This document shows positions 1-7,634 of a stretch of 39,194 bases of DNA, one piece after another. How positions within the stretch are numbered: the first letter of the stretch is position 1; every line of letters starts with the position of its first letter. Under the pieces are notes generated by a model. The model was not told where the DNA came from and searched no databases. It saw only the letters and a program-made list of their open reading frames with translations. The DNA lies in contig NZ_AUHE01000019.1 in assembly GCF_000423025.1 (NCBI RefSeq), positions 1 to 39,194 on the forward strand. Reading direction: 5' to 3'. Origin of the DNA: Gordonia shandongensis DSM 45094 (GTDB lineage: Bacteria > Actinomycetota > Actinomycetes > Mycobacteriales > Mycobacteriaceae). A program made the position numbers and the translations under genes.

Positions 1-306
1 GACGACGCTGATGTGCTGCTGGAGTTCTACCGTTACCCGGCCGAGCACTGGATTCATCTGCGCACGACCAACCCGATCGAGTCGACCTTCGCCACGGTCC
101 GGTTGCGCACCAAGGTGACCAAGGGCCCCGGCTCACGGGCCGCGGGACTGGCGATGGCCTACAAACTCATCGAAGCCGCACAGACGAAATGGCGGGCCGT
201 CAACGCACCCCACCTCGTCGCTCTCGTCCGGGCCGGCGCTACCTTCAAAAACGGCGAACTCGTCGAACCCGGCACCGTCTCACCCGACCAGCAGGAGGCT
301 GCCTGA
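1..306 (+). CDS. IS256-family transposase, C-terminal fragment (runs off the left edge)
   Basis: The reading frame is open from the first base and ends at TGA 304-306, so only about the last 101 residues are in the window. The segment WIHLRTTNPIESTFATVR is the hallmark of the C-terminal part of mutator-type (IS256) DDE transposases, including the region of the catalytic Glu in NPIES. The following residues (LAMAYKLIEAAQTKWRAV) fit the terminal helix of the family. The protein would cut and rejoin the element ends. Whether the gene is intact cannot be told because its 5' part lies outside the window. Confidence 0.9.
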   Translation, partial: DDADVLLEFYRYPAEHWIHLRTTNPIESTFATVRLRTKVTKGPGSRAAGLAMAYKLIEAAQTKWRAVNAPHLVALVRAGATFKNGELVEPGTVSPDQQEAA

Positions 307-337
307 AACAACCTCATCCACAGGTCTTGACAATAGC
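1..337 (+). mobile_element. IS256-type insertion sequence, right part
   Basis: The transposase fragment ends at 306 and the element should end shortly after. The stretch at about 314-337 (CACAGGTCTTGACAATAGCT) is a plausible right terminal inverted repeat by position and by its lower GC content. The matching left repeat is outside the window, so the exact boundary is an estimate. Confidence 0.5.
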
Positions 338-474
338 TCGCGACGATCTCGAGGATGCCGCTGTGACTCTGAAGGCTGAGCGCCTCCAGGTCTCGAATTC
401 CGACCCGGCGGTACCGAAATCGTCGAGAAACCGCAGCTCATCGCTATTGCACACTACCGTGGGCAGACAATGCA

Positions 475-873
475 GTGTGCAGTCGCGACATTGGGGGAGT
501 GTCGCCGATCGAACGTGGGTCCCTGGATTGGGACACCTATGCATTCGCGTTCGGTCATCGACTGCAGACGGTTCGCAAGGCGCGCGGCTTGTCGCAGGAG
601 GAGCTCGCTCACCGGTGCGGACTGCATCGCAACGCGGTGTCGAACCTCGAACGAGCCACGGGCAACAGCGCCCCGCACGTCGCCGACCCACGACTGTCGA
701 CCGTGTACCGACTCGCCAAAGCGCTGGACGTACCGCCCACCTACCTGCTCCCCGCCGCCGAGGAGACGCTCCCGCTGCGCGCACCTGAACAAGAGACCGC
801 GACATCGGTGTCGGAAATCGAAGCAGAACTCCGCCGGCGTCTGAGCGCCGACGACCAGACGCCGGACCATTGA
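475..873 (+). CDS. XRE-family helix-turn-helix regulator
   Basis: Small cytoplasmic DNA-binding protein of 132 aa if GTG 475 is used. A single Cro/C1-type HTH lies at about residues 27-80: GHRLQTVRKARGLSQEELAHRCGLHR is helix 1 to helix 3, and the domain closes with LAKALDVPPTYLL. A short acidic and basic tail follows, with no second domain. A second possible start is GTG 499, which sits directly against a GGGGGAG run and so has no proper spacing; 475 is kept with reserve. It stands alone, next to an IS256 end and convergent with greA. No toxin gene lies beside it, so a plain transcription factor is more likely than an antitoxin. Its targets are unknown. Confidence 0.8.
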   Translation: MCSRDIGGVSPIERGSLDWDTYAFAFGHRLQTVRKARGLSQEELAHRCGLHRNAVSNLERATGNSAPHVADPRLSTVYRLAKALDVPPTYLLPAAEETLPLRAPEQETATSVSEIEAELRRRLSADDQTPDH

Positions 874-876
874 GCG

Positions 877-928
877 CAGACGACTCAGCGGCGCCGGACC
901 GTGTCCGACGCCGCTGATCAGTCGTCTG
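877..928. terminator. Terminator hairpin between XRE gene and greA
   Basis: CAGACGACT (877-885) plus CAGCGGCG pair with CGCCGCTG and AGTCGTCTG (920-928), with a three-base bulge on the right arm. An inner CGGAC/GTCCG pairing lies in the loop. It sits between two convergent genes and probably works in both directions. Confidence 0.65.
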
Positions 929-931
929 ATG

Positions 932-956
932 CGTGCGCGAGCTATGCTCGCGCACG
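932..956. terminator. Second hairpin, downstream of greA
   Basis: A perfect 10-bp stem CGTGCGCGAG (932-941) / CTCGCGCACG (947-956) with loop CTATG, 11 bases beyond the greA stop codon. It lacks a U-run, as is common in this group. It forms a tandem pair with the hairpin at 877-928. Confidence 0.65.
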
Positions 957-967
957 GGCCGCAGCGA

Positions 968-1456
968 TTACGGCTGGTAGGGCTCCGCGCTGACCAGCGT
1001 CACGCTGACCTCGGCGCCGCTGGGAACGGTGTACGTGCGCGTCTCGCCGACCTCGGCCTCGATGAGCGCCGCACCGAGCGGCGAACTCGGCGAATAGATC
1101 TCGATATCGCCCGACCCCTCCTCGCGCGTCGCGATGAGGAAGGTCTCCTTGTCGGACTCGTCGCCGTCGTAATACACGGTGACGACCGACCCGGGCAGAG
1201 CGACACCGGACTGCGCGGGCGCCTCGCCGACCTTCGCCTTGTTCAACAGGTCCTGCAACTGACGGATACGCGCCTCCTGCTGCCCCTGCTCCTCACGAGC
1301 AGCGTGGTAACCGCCGTTCTCCTTCAGGTCACCCTCTTCGCGGCGCTCATTGATCTCGGCGGCAATGACCGGCCGATTGGCGATGAGCGAGTCGAGCTCA
1401 TCCTTCAAGCGCTCGTACGACTCCGGGGTCAACCAGGTCACACCCGCATCGGTCAT
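968..1456 (-). CDS. greA: Transcription elongation factor GreA
   Basis: 162 aa, the usual GreA length. GreA enters the secondary channel of stalled RNA polymerase and stimulates cleavage of the backtracked transcript. The N-terminal coiled coil is visible with the acidic tip motif [18 protein letters not shown], whose Asp/Glu residues coordinate catalytic Mg2+ in the polymerase. The C-terminal FKBP-like domain follows ([11 protein letters not shown] ... [17 protein letters not shown]). The ATG at 1456 is preceded on this strand by AAAGGAG at good spacing. It is transcribed away from the yhhQ-type gene and is separated from it by a hairpin, so it is probably its own unit. In M. tuberculosis the same gene (Rv1080c) has the same DUF4307 neighbour. 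Confidence 0.96.
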   Translation of the reverse strand: MTDAGVTWLTPESYERLKDELDSLIANRPVIAAEINERREEGDLKENGGYHAAREEQGQQEARIRQLQDLLNKAKVGEAPAQSGVALPGSVVTVYYDGDESDKETFLIATREEGSGDIEIYSPSSPLGAALIEAEVGETRTYTVPSGAEVSVTLVSAEPYQP

Positions 1457-1523
1457 TGTCGTCTCCTTTGCTGTCCGTTACTGGACGATCTGTCCGCTCC
1501 TGGACTGCGTCTAAATGCAGCAA

Positions 1524-1545
1524 CACGGCCCCTCGCGGGGCCGTG
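1524..1545 (-). terminator. Terminator downstream of the yhhQ-type gene
   Basis: Perfect 9-bp stem CACGGCCCC (1524-1532) / GGGGCCGTG (1537-1545) with loop TCGC. It lies between the stop codon at 1574 and greA. Confidence 0.7.
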
Positions 1546-1573
1546 CTTCCTCAATGATAGCAGCAGCTGTGGT

Positions 1574-2347
1574 TCAAAGCACACGCGTTGACGCCGAGGA
1601 GGCTTTGCTCAACGCCTCCTGATACGTCGGCTCGGCGCGCTTGACGGCTCTCACCACAGCGTAGGTGACAGGCATGACCACGACCTCCACGAGGGTCTTC
1701 CAGACGAACCCGATCACCACATAGTTCGCGAAATCCGACCAGGTGGCGATGCCGATCGCCGTCGCCGCGATCGAACAGAAGACGAGAGTGTCGAAGAACT
1801 CGCCGATCACCGTCGACCCGATGAGACGCGCCCACAGCCGCCGCTCACCCGCCCGCGCCTTCATCCTCACCAGCACGAACGAGTTGAGGAGTTCGCCGAC
1901 CACATAGCCGGCGAGCCCGGCGGCGACGATTCGCGGCACAGTCCCCAGCACCGATTCGAACCCGGCCTGCCCGTCGTAGAAACCGGCCGCGGGCAACGCG
2001 ATCGCCGCCCAGAAACACAGCGAGGCCAGCACGATCACCGCGAACCCCGACGCGATCGTCCGACGCATCGCACGGAAGCCGTACACCTCGCTGATGACGT
2101 CGCCGACGACATAACTCAGCGGAAACAGGAAGAACGCGCCGTCGGTCACCAGACCATCGACGTGCAAGGGGCCGAGGTCGAAGCGGAGCCAGCCGTCGAA
2201 CAGGACGACGGCCTTCGTCGCCGCGATATTGCTGATCAGCATGATCCCGACGAACACCGCCGTCAGAACCGCATAGTAGGGGGTCGACAGGGTCGCGAAC
2301 ACCGCTTTCCCGGTGCCGCGGCCACCCCCGTCGGGTGCCGAACTCAT
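1574..2347 (-). CDS. yhhQ: Queuosine-precursor (VUT/YhhQ-type) membrane transporter
   Basis: 257 aa integral membrane protein of the DUF165/YhhQ (VUT) family, with about six hydrophobic segments. Family markers are ISNIAATKAV near residue 39, the loop FPLSYVVGDVISEVYGFRAMRR in the middle, and GEFFDTLVFCSIAA in the C-terminal half. Characterised members import queuosine precursors (preQ0 or preQ1) for tRNA wobble-base modification. That substrate is transferred here from the family; nothing in the window makes or uses queuosine. The ATG at 2347 lies 7 nt after the DUF4307 stop codon, so the two genes form one operon that ends at the 1524-1545 hairpin. A more general purine-like substrate is possible. 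Confidence 0.85.
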   Translation of the reverse strand: MSSAPDGGGRGTGKAVFATLSTPYYAVLTAVFVGIMLISNIAATKAVVLFDGWLRFDLGPLHVDGLVTDGAFFLFPLSYVVGDVISEVYGFRAMRRTIASGFAVIVLASLCFWAAIALPAAGFYDGQAGFESVLGTVPRIVAAGLAGYVVGELLNSFVLVRMKARAGERRLWARLIGSTVIGEFFDTLVFCSIAATAIGIATWSDFANYVVIGFVWKTLVEVVVMPVTYAVVRAVKRAEPTYQEALSKASSASTRVL

Positions 2348-2354
2348 GCGACGG

Positions 2355-2813
2355 TCATGCGGCCGGCTTCAGATACGGCGGGACGCTGGTGGAGCAGCCG
2401 AAGATCTCACCGATCACCGGCGGCTCCGACGTGCTGACGATGGTGCGCGCACCGACCTGGGTTTCGCGGCTGCCGGGGATCACCACCTCGCGGCGTCCCA
2501 CCTCGGATCCGTCCTTGGCCCGCGCGCGGGCAACGCATGCGACCGCCTGGCTCGGATCGTCGCGGTTGACGGTGAACTGGACGGCCACCCGATCGGGGGA
2601 GAGCAGCTCATAGCCGGTGGCCTGGCCCGAGACCTCCGGGTCGCCCAGTTTCCGGAACGCGATGTACGCGACCGCGGCGCTGATGACGACGACCAGGACC
2701 ACCAGGAAGTAGAACCACCGCTTGCGGCTCTTCGGCGACCGTTCGGTCGGGTAGGTCGCCTTCGGGCCGCTGCGCGGGGCCCCCTGGTCAGCGCCCCCGT
2801 CTGATGTGCTCAC
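2355..2813 (-). CDS. DUF4307 single-pass membrane protein (Rv1081c-like)
   Basis: 152 aa. A polar, basic N-terminus (residues 1-32) is followed by one hydrophobic segment at about 33-53 (WFYFLVVLVVVISAAVAYIA). A roughly 95-residue domain outside the membrane contains QFTVNRDDPSQAVACVARA, typical of DUF4307. Two Cys are conserved-looking (VACVARA and EIFGCST) and may pair. The molecular role is not known. The GTG start at 2813 leaves a 48-bp divergent region to mca. The arrangement greA / DUF4307 / divergent mca is the same as Rv1080c-Rv1082 in M. tuberculosis, which supports orthology. Confidence 0.85.
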   Translation of the reverse strand: MSTSDGGADQGAPRSGPKATYPTERSPKSRKRWFYFLVVLVVVISAAVAYIAFRKLGDPEVSGQATGYELLSPDRVAVQFTVNRDDPSQAVACVARARAKDGSEVGRREVVIPGSRETQVGARTIVSTSEPPVIGEIFGCSTSVPPYLKPAA

Positions 2814-2861
2814 GCGTCAATACCTACCATGTGAGGGGAGAGCTTACGAAGGTGAGGAAGC

Positions 2862-3743
2862 GTGACCGAACGCGCGAACGGACTGCGGCTCATGGCTGTG
2901 CACGCACATCCGGACGACGAGTCGAGCAAAGCTGCTGCGACGCTGGCCAAATACGCAGCTCAAGGCCACGAGGTGATGGTCGTCACCCTGACCGGAGGTG
3001 AGCGAGGCGACATCCTCAACCCGGCGATGGACCGCCCCGGGGTCATGGAGAACATCACCGAGGTGCGGCGCGAGGAGATGGCGGCCGCTGCCGCCGCCCT
3101 CGGGGTGCAGCACCGGTGGCTCGGCTTCGTCGACTCCGGTCTCCCCGAAGGGGATCCGCCGCCTCCGCTGCCCGACGGCTGCTTCGCGCTCGTCCCGGTC
3201 GAGGAGGCCGCCGAGCGGCTGGTCGCGACGATCCGTGAGTTCCGGCCGCACGTGATCATCACGTACGACGAGAACGGCGGCTACCCGCACCCGGACCACA
3301 TCAAGTGCCATGAGGTCTCGGTCGCGGCGTTCGACGCCGCGGGCGACCCGTCCGCCTACCCGGAGGCCGGCGAGCCGTGGACGCCGCTGAAGCTGTACTA
3401 CACGCACGGGTTCATCCGTGACCGGATCCTGGCGTTCTCCGAGGAGTTCGACAAGGCCGGCATGGAGAACCCGTTCCGCGAGTGGCTCGCGAAGTGGAAA
3501 CGCAACCAGGGCGACCTGATGGGGCGGGTCACCACGCAGGTCGAGTGCGCCGACTACTTCCCGCAGCGTGACGAGGCATTGCGCGCGCACGCCACACAGA
3601 TCGACCCGAACGGGTTCTTCTTCGCCATCCCGATGGAGTGGCAGACTCGCCTGTGGCCGACCGAGGAGTTCGAACTGGCGCAGACTCGCGTGCAGACCAC
3701 TCTTCCCGAGAACGATCTCTTCACCGGAATCGAGCAGCCATGA
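2862..3743 (+). CDS. mca: Mycothiol S-conjugate amidase Mca
   Basis: 293 aa zinc amidase of the PIG-L/LmbE superfamily. Mca cleaves mycothiol S-conjugates in the cytoplasm, releasing a mercapturic acid for export and GlcN-Ins for mycothiol recycling. The metal site is visible: HAHPDDE at residues 14-20 (His16 and Asp19 as likely Zn ligands) and HPDH at 143-146. Length and C-terminal half ([15 protein letters not shown]) fit Mca rather than the related deacetylase MshB. The GTG start at 2862 follows GTGAGGAAG. The next gene starts inside the stop codon (ATGA, 3740-3743), so translation is coupled. A second, more distant PIG-L protein is encoded at 22866-23543. Confidence 0.95.
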   Translation: MTERANGLRLMAVHAHPDDESSKAAATLAKYAAQGHEVMVVTLTGGERGDILNPAMDRPGVMENITEVRREEMAAAAAALGVQHRWLGFVDSGLPEGDPPPPLPDGCFALVPVEEAAERLVATIREFRPHVIITYDENGGYPHPDHIKCHEVSVAAFDAAGDPSAYPEAGEPWTPLKLYYTHGFIRDRILAFSEEFDKAGMENPFREWLAKWKRNQGDLMGRVTTQVECADYFPQRDEALRAHATQIDPNGFFFAIPMEWQTRLWPTEEFELAQTRVQTTLPENDLFTGIEQP

Positions 3744-4123
3744 GCGCCCTGAACCTCACCACCGACGTCATGATGGTGCTGGCCGACGAGGACCCGAAGG
3801 GGCCGGAGTTCGGCAAGGCGTCGCCCCTGGGCCTCCTGGTCATCCTGGTGCTGCTCGTCGCGGTGTTTCTGCTGATCCGGTCGATGAACAAGCGGCTGCG
3901 CAAGCTCCCCGAGAGCTTCGACACCCAGAACCCCGAACCGGATCAGGCGTTCGACGACGGCACCGATCGGGTCGACGAGGCCGTGTCCGGCGAGAACGCC
4001 GCGCCGACGGCAGACGGTTCGGAGTCGGGACGCGGACCGTCCGACGACGGTGCCGGCGACGCGAACGATGGAGGGCAGCGTGATGAACGACCAGCCGATG
4101 GGGGACCGCTCGGGCGCGAGTAG
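3740..4123 (+). CDS. Small single-pass membrane protein (Rv1083-like)
   Basis: 127 aa. The frame is open further upstream, but the ATG at 3740 overlaps the mca stop and gives the family's usual short N-terminus. One transmembrane segment lies at about residues 33-50 ([19 protein letters not shown]), followed by a basic stop-transfer stretch ([12 protein letters not shown]). A long acidic, Gly/Asp-rich and probably disordered tail (residues 60-127) is presumably cytoplasmic. No catalytic motif is seen and function is unknown. It overlaps the next gene by 41 nt. Its fixed place behind mca, as in M. tuberculosis Rv1082-Rv1083, hints at a link with mycothiol metabolism, but that is only context. 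Confidence 0.75.
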   Translation: MSALNLTTDVMMVLADEDPKGPEFGKASPLGLLVILVLLVAVFLLIRSMNKRLRKLPESFDTQNPEPDQAFDDGTDRVDEAVSGENAAPTADGSESGRGPSDDGAGDANDGGQRDERPADGGPLGRE

Positions 4124-6128
4124 CGCGAGCAGTCCGGGCAACCGGCTCGGCGAATCGTCGAGTCCGTATCTGCGTCAGCACGCCGACAATCCGGTGCACT
4201 GGCGCGAATGGGGCGACGAGGCGTTCGCCGAAGCTCGACGCCGCGGGGTGCCGGTGCTGCTCTCGGTGGGGTACGCCGCGTGCCACTGGTGCCATGTGAT
4301 GGCCCATGAGACGTTCTCCGACGACCGACTCGCCGGCCTCATGAACGACGGCTTCGTGTGCGTGAAGGTCGACCGGGAGGAGCGGCCCGACATCGACTCG
4401 GTCTACATGGCGGCGACCGTCGCCATGACCGGTCAGGGCGGCTGGCCGATGACCTGCTTCCTGACTCCGGACGGCGACCCGTTCTTCTGCGGCACGTACT
4501 ATCCGCCGACGGCCCGCAACGGCATGCCGGGGTTCGACGAGGTCCTCGACGCGATCGGACGGACCTGGCGTGAGCGCCGCGCCGACGTGCTCACCGCGGG
4601 AGCCAAGATCTCCGAGCACCTGCGCGACACCGCCTCGGCGCTGCCGACGGGCCCCGCGCTCGACCGGCAACTGCTGCTCGACGCCGTCGGCGCGATCCTG
4701 TCCGACGAGGACCGCACCGCCGGCGGGTTCGGGTCGGCGCCCAAGTTCCCGCCGTCGGCGCTGCTCGAGGCGCTGCTGCGCGTCGACGAGCTCGCGGGCG
4801 CCGACGATGCGGCGTCGGCCGCGCTGCGGACCGCCGACGTGATGGCGCGCGGCGGGATCTACGACCAGCTGGGCGGCGGTTTCGCGCGATACGCCGTCGA
4901 CCCGGACTGGGTGATCCCGCATTTCGAGAAGATGCTGTACGACAACGCCCTGCTGCTGCGCGCGTATGCGCATCTGGCGCGGCGCGGGGATGCCACCGCG
5001 TTGCGGGTGACGCGCGAGACCGTGGGATTTCTCGACGAGGAGCTGTGGACGGGCACCGGATACGCGTCGTCGCTCGATGCCGACACCGAGGGCGTCGAGG
5101 GGCTCACGTACGTCTGGCGGCGCGACGAACTCGACGGCGTCCTGGGGTCCGAGGACGGTCGGTGGGCCGCCGATCTGTTCACGGTGACCGACGAGGGCAC
5201 CTTCGAGGGCGGGACGTCGACCCTGCAGTTGCGTCGCGATCCCGACGACGTCGACCGCTTCGAGTCGGTGCGCACCCGGCTGCGGGCGGCGCGTGGCATG
5301 CGGCCGCAGCCCGACCGCGACGACAAGGTGGTCACGAGTTGGAACGCCATGACGGTGACGGCGCTCGCGGAGGCGGGCGCGGCGCTCGGCGAGCCGGCCT
5401 GGATCGACCGGGCCGCGGAGGTCGCCGACACGCTTCTGTCGCTGCACGTCGTCGACGGTGACGTGCAGCGGACGTCGCTCGACGGTCGTGTGGGGACACC
5501 GCTCGGGGGGTTGGAGGATTCGGCGGCGCTCGCGACGGCGTTGCTGACCCTGCATCAGGTGACCGGCGATGTGCGGTGGCGGTCGCCGGCGCTCGCGATC
5601 TGCGACCGGATGATCGACGTCTTCGCCGACCCCGAGGCGGAGGGCTCGTGGTACGACGCCCACGGGCACGAACTGCTGCTGCGCCCGCGCGATCCGGTCG
5701 ACGGTGCCACCCCGGCGGGCGCGTCCCTGGCGGCGGAGGCGCTGCTGCTGGCCTCGGTCCTCGCTCCGGACGCCGCGGACGGCGCACGGTACGGCGCTCT
5801 GTGCGATGCGACGCTGGCGCGCGCCGGACTGATCGTGGCGAAGGCGCCGCGCTCCGCGGGACATTGGCTGTCGGTCGCCGTCGCCCGACTGGCGGGCCCG
5901 GTGCAGGTGGCGATCGCTCAGGGGGAGGGGAGTGCGGGCGAACTCGCGGCGCAGATCCGGCGTGGTGCGCCGGGTGGCGTCGTCGTGGTCGCTGGCGTCC
6001 GCGACAGTCTGCCGCTGCTCGAGGGACGCGGCCCGATCGGCGACGTCGACGCCGCGTATGTGTGCCGGGGGCCGGTGTGCGACCTGCCCGACACTGATTC
6101 CGAGGCTGTGCTAGCCTCGATTCCGTGA
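4083..6128 (+). CDS. Thioredoxin-domain protein, YyaL/SSP411 type (Rv1084-like)
   Basis: 681 aa from ATG 4083, chosen because GGAGGG (4070-4075) lies 7 nt upstream. The N-terminal thioredoxin-like domain (DUF255) starts with the family signature [14 protein letters not shown] and carries a CHWC motif at residues 67-70, followed by HVMAHETF. The [13 protein letters not shown] and GTYYPP segments are typical. The remaining ~450 residues form an (alpha/alpha)6-barrel-like domain with [17 protein letters not shown] and [14 protein letters not shown]. Members are called YyaL or spermatogenesis-associated protein 20. Their biochemical role is unsettled, and sugar epimerase-like folds suggest carbohydrate chemistry. 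It ends in GTGA, where a leader ORF begins. Confidence 0.88.
   Translation: MNDQPMGDRSGASSASSPGNRLGESSSPYLRQHADNPVHWREWGDEAFAEARRRGVPVLLSVGYAACHWCHVMAHETFSDDRLAGLMNDGFVCVKVDREERPDIDSVYMAATVAMTGQGGWPMTCFLTPDGDPFFCGTYYPPTARNGMPGFDEVLDAIGRTWRERRADVLTAGAKISEHLRDTASALPTGPALDRQLLLDAVGAILSDEDRTAGGFGSAPKFPPSALLEALLRVDELAGADDAASAALRTADVMARGGIYDQLGGGFARYAVDPDWVIPHFEKMLYDNALLLRAYAHLARRGDATALRVTRETVGFLDEELWTGTGYASSLDADTEGVEGLTYVWRRDELDGVLGSEDGRWAADLFTVTDEGTFEGGTSTLQLRRDPDDVDRFESVRTRLRAARGMRPQPDRDDKVVTSWNAMTVTALAEAGAALGEPAWIDRAAEVADTLLSLHVVDGDVQRTSLDGRVGTPLGGLEDSAALATALLTLHQVTGDVRWRSPALAICDRMIDVFADPEAEGSWYDAHGHELLLRPRDPVDGATPAGASLAAEALLLASVLAPDAADGARYGALCDATLARAGLIVAKAPRSAGHWLSVAVARLAGPVQVAIAQGEGSAGELAAQIRRGAPGGVVVVAGVRDSLPLLEGRGPIGDVDAAYVCRGPVCDLPDTDSEAVLASIP
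6112..6117 (+). promoter_or_regulatory. Candidate -10 box for the aromatic leader transcript
   Basis: TAGCCT ends 7 nt before the GTG at 6125. This fits the actinobacterial TANNNT -10 and would start transcription at or one base before the leader start codon. It lies inside the 3' end of the preceding gene. No clear -35 is seen. Confidence 0.45.
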
Positions 6129-6193
6129 TTCCGGCACAGCGTTATTGGCGCTTCTTTATCAAGGCTCCGGGCGGGGCCGAGATGAAGCGATAG
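6125..6193 (+). CDS. Aromatic-amino-acid leader peptide (22 aa)
   Basis: Short ORF starting at GTG 6125 (overlapping the stop of the preceding gene as GTGA) and ending at TAG 6191-6193. Residues 6-11 read RYWRFF: Tyr, Trp and two Phe within six codons. The rest is unremarkable. It lies directly upstream of a type I DAHP synthase, the first enzyme of aromatic amino acid synthesis, and is followed by hairpins (6163-6222 and 6224-6249). This is the layout of a ribosome-mediated attenuator: stalling at uncharged Phe, Tyr or Trp codons would alter RNA folding. A leaderless aromatic leader peptide (aroR) before aroF is known in Corynebacterium glutamicum, so the principle is established; this case is inferred from sequence. 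Confidence 0.75.
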   Translation: MIPAQRYWRFFIKAPGGAEMKR

Positions 6194-6263
6194 CGCGCGT
6201 CCATCACACCTTCCCCGGAGCCTGAGCAGTGACCGAACGGTCGCTGCTCTCGTCGTTTCCGGG
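6149..6263 (+). promoter_or_regulatory. Candidate transcription attenuator upstream of the DAHP synthase
   Basis: Four pairings can be read. CGCTTC (6149-6154, in the Trp-Arg-Phe codons) pairs with GAAGCG (6184-6189). GGCTCCGGG (6163-6171) pairs with CCCGGAGCC (6214-6222). GAGCAGTGACC (6224-6234) pairs with GGTCGCTGCTC (6239-6249) through one G-U wobble, with loop GAAC, followed by TCGTCGTTT. A wider pairing of TCCCGGA (from about 6213) with TCCGGGA (6258-6264) would enclose the last hairpin. The 6224-6249 hairpin is the likely terminator. A ribosome held at the Phe/Trp codons would cover 6163-6171. Exactly which forms exclude each other needs a folding calculation. Confidence 0.6.
6224..6249 (+). 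terminator. Attenuator terminator hairpin
   Basis: Eleven paired bases with loop GAAC and the tail TCGTCGTTT. The end of this tail (GTCGTTT) also follows the glyA terminator (18516-18547) and the L,D-transpeptidase terminator (22795-22829), which supports it being a true terminator even though it sits before a gene. Confidence 0.6.
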
Positions 6264-6395
6264 ACGATCTCCACTGGGTTGTCGAGGAGCGTGGTCATCG
6301 AGCAGCGTCTGCCGCTGCCGGCCGCGGCCCGGACGACGAGGACCGTCCGGTCCGCTCGCACCGATCTCGCGCCCGACCTTGAAAGGCACATCGAA

Positions 6396-7505
6396 GTGAC
6401 CATCACCAACGACACCGCGCAACACACGTCGACTTCGGATCGGCGGGTGACGGCGTTCTCGCCGGTCCCGTCGCCGGAGGCGTTGCGCGCAGAACTTCCC
6501 CTCAACGCTCGCCGCGCCGAGGCGGTGCAGCGTGATCGTGAGGAGATCGCCGCGATCCTCGCCGGTCGGGACGATCGGCTGATCGTGGTCGTGGGTCCGT
6601 GTTCGGTCCACGACCCGGTGGCGGCTCTCGACTACGCGCGCCGCCTGGCGCCGCTGGCGCAGGAGTACGCGGACTCGTTGAAGATCGTCATGCGGGTGTA
6701 CTTCGAGAAGCCGCGCACCACCGTCGGCTGGAAGGGTCTCATCAATGATCCGGGCCTCGACGGTTCGTTCGACGTCGAGCGGGGTCTGCGGACTGCGCGG
6801 TCGCTGCTGCTGGACGTCATCGATCTCGGGTTGCCGGTGGGGTGCGAGTTCTTGGAGCCGACGAGCCCGCATTACATCGCCGATGCCGTCTCCTGGGGCG
6901 CCATCGGGGCCCGGACCACGGAGTCGCAGGTGCACCGACAGCTGGTGTCGGGTCTGTCGATGCCGGTGGGATTCAAGAACGGGACGGACGGCAACGTCCA
7001 GGTGGCGATCGACGGTGTGCGGGCGGCCGCGTCCGAGCACGTGTTCTTCGGGGTCGACGATTTCGGTCGCGGGGCCGTGGTGCACACGTCGGGCAACGAC
7101 GAATGCCATGTGATCCTGCGCGGCGGGACCGGCGGTCCGAACGCCGACGCGGCATCGGTGGCCGAGACCGCCGAGTCGCTGGCGTCGGCGGGGTTGGCGC
7201 CGAAGGTGATGGTCGACTGCTCGCACGCGAACTCCGGTAAGGATCATGAGCGGCAGGCGCAGGTGGCGGTTGAGATCGCCGATCGGGTGGCGGCCGCGCG
7301 CCGCGAGGGTTCCGTGCCGGTCCTGTCGGGGGTGATGCTCGAGAGTTTCCTGGTTCCGGGTGCGCAGTCGCTCGACGCGGCGGCCGTCGGCGACGGTACG
7401 GGATCGTCGGGGCTGGTCTACGGCCAGTCGATCACCGATGCGTGCATGGGGTGGGAGACGAGCGCTTCGGTCTTGGCCGCGTTGGCGCGCGCCGCGCGCG
7501 GGTGA
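6396..7505 (+). CDS. aroF: 3-deoxy-7-phosphoheptulonate (DAHP) synthase, type I
   Basis: 369 aa from GTG 6396, chosen for the GAAAGG 9 nt upstream; the frame is open further 5' but would run into the attenuator region. It condenses phosphoenolpyruvate and erythrose 4-phosphate to DAHP, the first step of the shikimate pathway. Type I (E. coli AroF/G/H-like) motifs are clear: GPCSVHD near residue 69, RVYFEKPRTTVGWKG, CEFLEPTSPHY, GFKNGTDGN, DCSHANSGKDH and SGVMLESFLVPGAQ. These carry the metal-binding Cys, His, Glu and Asp residues. The upstream aromatic leader peptide indicates transcriptional control by charged aromatic tRNAs. It ends in a strong hairpin at 7514-7536, so it is probably monocistronic with its leader. 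Confidence 0.95.
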   Translation: MTITNDTAQHTSTSDRRVTAFSPVPSPEALRAELPLNARRAEAVQRDREEIAAILAGRDDRLIVVVGPCSVHDPVAALDYARRLAPLAQEYADSLKIVMRVYFEKPRTTVGWKGLINDPGLDGSFDVERGLRTARSLLLDVIDLGLPVGCEFLEPTSPHYIADAVSWGAIGARTTESQVHRQLVSGLSMPVGFKNGTDGNVQVAIDGVRAAASEHVFFGVDDFGRGAVVHTSGNDECHVILRGGTGGPNADAASVAETAESLASAGLAPKVMVDCSHANSGKDHERQAQVAVEIADRVAAARREGSVPVLSGVMLESFLVPGAQSLDAAAVGDGTGSSGLVYGQSITDACMGWETSASVLAALARAARG

Positions 7506-7513
7506 GGCGGGGG

Positions 7514-7536
7514 CCCGGGGCGGTTCTCGCCCCGGG
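7514..7536 (+). terminator. Terminator after the DAHP synthase
   Basis: Perfect 9-bp GC stem CCCGGGGCG (7514-7522) / CGCCCCGGG (7528-7536), loop GTTCT, 8 nt after the stop codon. Confidence 0.75.
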
Positions 7537-7570
7537 TCGCGTGGCCCGGCGACGACGCATGTGCTAGAAG

Positions 7571-7589
7571 TTAGCTAAGCCTATGCAAA
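7571..7589 (+). promoter_or_regulatory. IdeR/DmdR-type iron box before irtA
   Basis: TTAGCTAAGCCTATGCAAA matches the 19-bp iron-box consensus TTAGGTTAGGCTAACCTAA at 13 of 19 positions, including both outer ends. It lies 46 nt before the irtA start. IdeR with Fe2+ would repress siderophore uptake here. The binding is inferred from consensus and context. Confidence 0.7.
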
Positions 7590-7634
7590 GGTAGGTGGAG
7601 GCGGACGGCGTGCACGCGTCAGAACGGGAACGAT

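Noticed and set aside
475..873. XRE gene as the antitoxin of a toxin-antitoxin pair
   Set aside because: No toxin-like frame lies next to it; the neighbours are an IS end and greA.
314..955. Minus-strand frame of 213 codons opposite the XRE gene
   Set aside because: Arg/Ser/Thr-rich composition without a domain; the plus-strand HTH protein explains the region.
3840..5864. Long minus-strand frame opposite the thioredoxin-domain gene
   Set aside because: Shadow frame of low complexity with no recognisable domain; the plus-strand protein has clear motifs.
6279..6395. Upstream extension of the DAHP synthase
   Set aside because: No ribosome binding site at the upstream starts; GTG 6396 has GAAAGG at suitable spacing and gives normal family length.
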